The notes under the pieces were generated by a model. That model saw nothing but the letters and a program-made list of their open reading frames with translations. It ran no database searches and had not been told where the DNA came from. 6,799 bases of DNA, taken from NCBI GenBank assembly GCA_030679025.1, contig JAUXTV010000090.1, positions 1-6,799 on the forward strand, in the 5' to 3' direction. Positions 5,997-6,799 of the stretch are shown in pieces (positions within the stretch are counted from its first letter, which is position 1; each line of letters begins with the position of its first letter). A program made the translations under genes and the position numbers. This stretch comes from Candidatus Woesearchaeota archaeon. Lineage in GTDB: Archaea > Nanobdellota > Nanobdellia > SCGC-AAA011-G17 > UBA489.

Positions 5997-6698
5997 CGTG
6001 TCAACTCCCTTCTGAGATAAATTCTGTTTTGATATTCTGGGTCTGGATCATAGACTTTTCCTCTGGGATTATTAGAGTCAGGAATGTCTGTGAAGCCTAG
6101 TTTTCTAAATAGACTCATGGAAGCTTTGTTTCTTTCATCTGTTCTTAGAACTACTTCCAGCATTCCCTGCTGTTTTGCTATTTCCAGATACTGTACTCCT
6201 AGTGCCGTACCCATTCCCTTCTGTCTCCTAGTTCTTCTCACTGCAACCTCATCCATGTAGCTTGCTTCTTCTTGGACTTTACCTGCTAAACAAGGGAATT
6301 TTTCCAAGGGTACTTGATAGCCCCATGTAAATCCTACAAGCCCTTTTCCATTATCTGCAACGAGAGCTATGGGGTTTTTTTGTGAGAGTCCAGAAACTAG
6401 ATCAGTTTCAATATCTCCAAAACTCCAGAACTCTCTTAACACCAATGGGTTGGCACATTGTTTACAATTTCTTTTAGGCATCCCTACTTCTCGTTTTCCA
6501 TAATTCACACCACAACTACAGCACTTCATGTATTCATTCCATGGCGGTTCTGCAAAAGCAGACTTGTAAACTTTTACTACTTCTACTAAATCGCTCTCAC
6601 TATAGCTTCTGATTTTAGGAACAGTGAATACAACCAGCGCTTGTTTGCGCCTTAGCTCCCTGCTGTTCTTGTTTGTCTTTGTTGATTTTTTCTTTCAT
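5993..6698 (-). CDS. GNAT-family N-acetyltransferase with Cys-rich insertion; probable frameshift near the start
   Basis: Acetyl-CoA-dependent N-acetyltransferase, substrate unknown. The uninterrupted frame with a normal ATG covers 6529-5993 (178 residues), but the same frame stays open to 6694 and reads VPKIRSYSESDL...VYKSAFAEPPWNEY just before that ATG, which is a typical GNAT N-terminus (first strand and helix, then the PPW segment). ATG 6529 is therefore internal. No ATG, GTG or TTG is in frame upstream. An ATG at 6698-6696 with Shine-Dalgarno GGAGG is out of frame; losing one A from the A6 run at 6691-6686 would give a 234-residue protein. In the 178-residue numbering, C3xxC6 and C22xxC25 form a likely zinc knuckle inserted after the first helix, R102xxGxG107 is the acetyl-CoA loop, and N134-F145 (NKASMSLFRKLGF) is motif B. 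The stop overlaps the M20 start. Confidence 0.75.
6615..6698 (-). other. 27-codon ORF with strong Shine-Dalgarno, probably the frameshifted 5' end of the GNAT gene
   Basis: From the ATG at 6698-6696 the literal sequence encodes 27 residues, Lys/Gln-rich and ending GCIHCS, then TAA at 6617-6615. It lies over the N-terminal part of the GNAT reading frame, one base out of phase. Because that GNAT frame is clearly coding by about 6622 and has no start of its own, the best reading is that this ATG is the GNAT start and the phase is broken between 6691 and 6622. A genuine short leader peptide is the alternative but has little support. Confidence 0.45.
6686..6691 (-). other. A6 run, candidate frameshift site
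   Basis: Six A residues on the - strand, starting in the third codon after the well-placed ATG. Removing one A joins that ATG to the GNAT frame without any stop. Homopolymers of this kind are common places for indel errors and slippage. The break could also lie anywhere up to about 6622. Confidence 0.4.
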
Positions 6699-6706
6699 TT
6701 TTGTTT

Positions 6707-6711
6707 CCTCC
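6707..6711 (-). promoter_or_regulatory. Shine-Dalgarno site for the likely GNAT start
   Basis: GGAGG on the - strand, 8 bases before the ATG at 6698-6696. This is the best ribosome binding site at this end of the window, while nothing comparable precedes the internal ATG at 6529. It is the main reason to place the gene start here. Confidence 0.6.
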
Positions 6712-6717
6712 ATAAGG

Positions 6718-6798
6718 TTATGATAATTTTATCTCCAGAGTTTTAGTCTCTAGATAGATTATACTGAGCAATGTTAACAATGATGATGCAACAAAGAA
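6718..6798 (-). CDS. Possible C-terminal end of a further gene, hydrophobic (partial)
   Basis: A - strand frame open from the window edge to TAA at 6720-6718 gives 26 residues: a hydrophobic stretch FFVASSLLTLLSIIYL followed by a short mixed tail ending EIKLS. It would end 19 bases before the likely GNAT ATG, a spacing usual within an operon, and the Shine-Dalgarno site for GNAT sits in that gap. It could be the last membrane helix of an upstream gene. It is too short to exclude chance, and no family can be named. Confidence 0.3.
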   Translation of the reverse strand, partial: FFVASSLLTLLSIIYLETKTLEIKLS

Positions 6799-6799
6799 C

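Noticed and set aside
6722..6733. Short inverted repeat GATAATTTTATC
   Set aside because: Five-base arms in AT-rich DNA are expected by chance, and it lies at the end of a possible upstream gene rather than at a clear promoter.
6771..6799. + strand ATG at 6771, open to the window edge, as the start of a divergent gene
   Set aside because: Only nine codons are visible, it has no Shine-Dalgarno site, and the nearest TATA-like sequence is about 10 bases away, too close for an archaeal start. The opposite strand offers a slightly better reading.
1..6799. tRNA/rRNA genes, CRISPR arrays, insertion sequences or phage/defence genes
   Set aside because: No repeated arrays, no transposase-like proteins, no inverted terminal repeats and no tRNA-like folds were recognised. 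Nearly all of the window is accounted for by ordinary protein genes.

Overview
The window looks like AT-rich archaeal DNA. The clearest evidence is a pair of adjacent ribosomal protein genes of archaeal/eukaryotic type, L35Ae (eL33) and L10e (uL16). Two upstream regions also carry archaeal-style TATA boxes about 30 bases before the start codon, and many genes have strong Shine-Dalgarno sites. A DPANN-type or other small-genome archaeon is possible, but the lineage cannot be fixed from this sequence alone.

Left edge, + strand: the 3' portion of a DASS/SLC13 anion transporter gene. Its reading frame is open to the window edge, so the true start lies outside. It ends in a T7 run. A 40-base gap with a TATA box and a palindrome then leads into a compact four-gene + strand operon (1318-4107): an ArsR-type repressor, a 71-residue two-helix membrane protein, a free-standing heavy-metal-associated (HMA) domain protein, and a P1B-1 copper-exporting ATPase that has no N-terminal HMA domain. 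Together these read as a self-regulated copper sensing, delivery and efflux module: the repressor senses metal, the HMA protein probably carries Cu(I), and the ATPase pumps it out.

Middle and right, - strand: the copper operon meets the L35Ae-L10e operon tail to tail with only 15 bases between stop codons. The ribosomal pair has its own promoter in a 39-base gap after an M20 metallopeptidase/deacylase gene. That M20 gene overlaps by 4 bases (ATGA) the end of a GNAT acetyltransferase gene with a Cys-rich, probably zinc-binding insertion.

The GNAT gene holds the least expected signal. Its reading frame is plainly coding well upstream of the first in-frame ATG, but no normal start codon exists there. 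An ATG with an excellent Shine-Dalgarno site lies out of frame by one base, next to an A6 run. This suggests a frameshift (a sequencing error, a mutation or recoding). At the right edge a short hydrophobic frame may be the C-terminus of a further - strand gene.

I did not find a convincing entirely new system. The points most worth following are the GNAT start/frameshift, the GNAT-M20 coupled pair, and the repressor, operator and small membrane protein of the copper operon.
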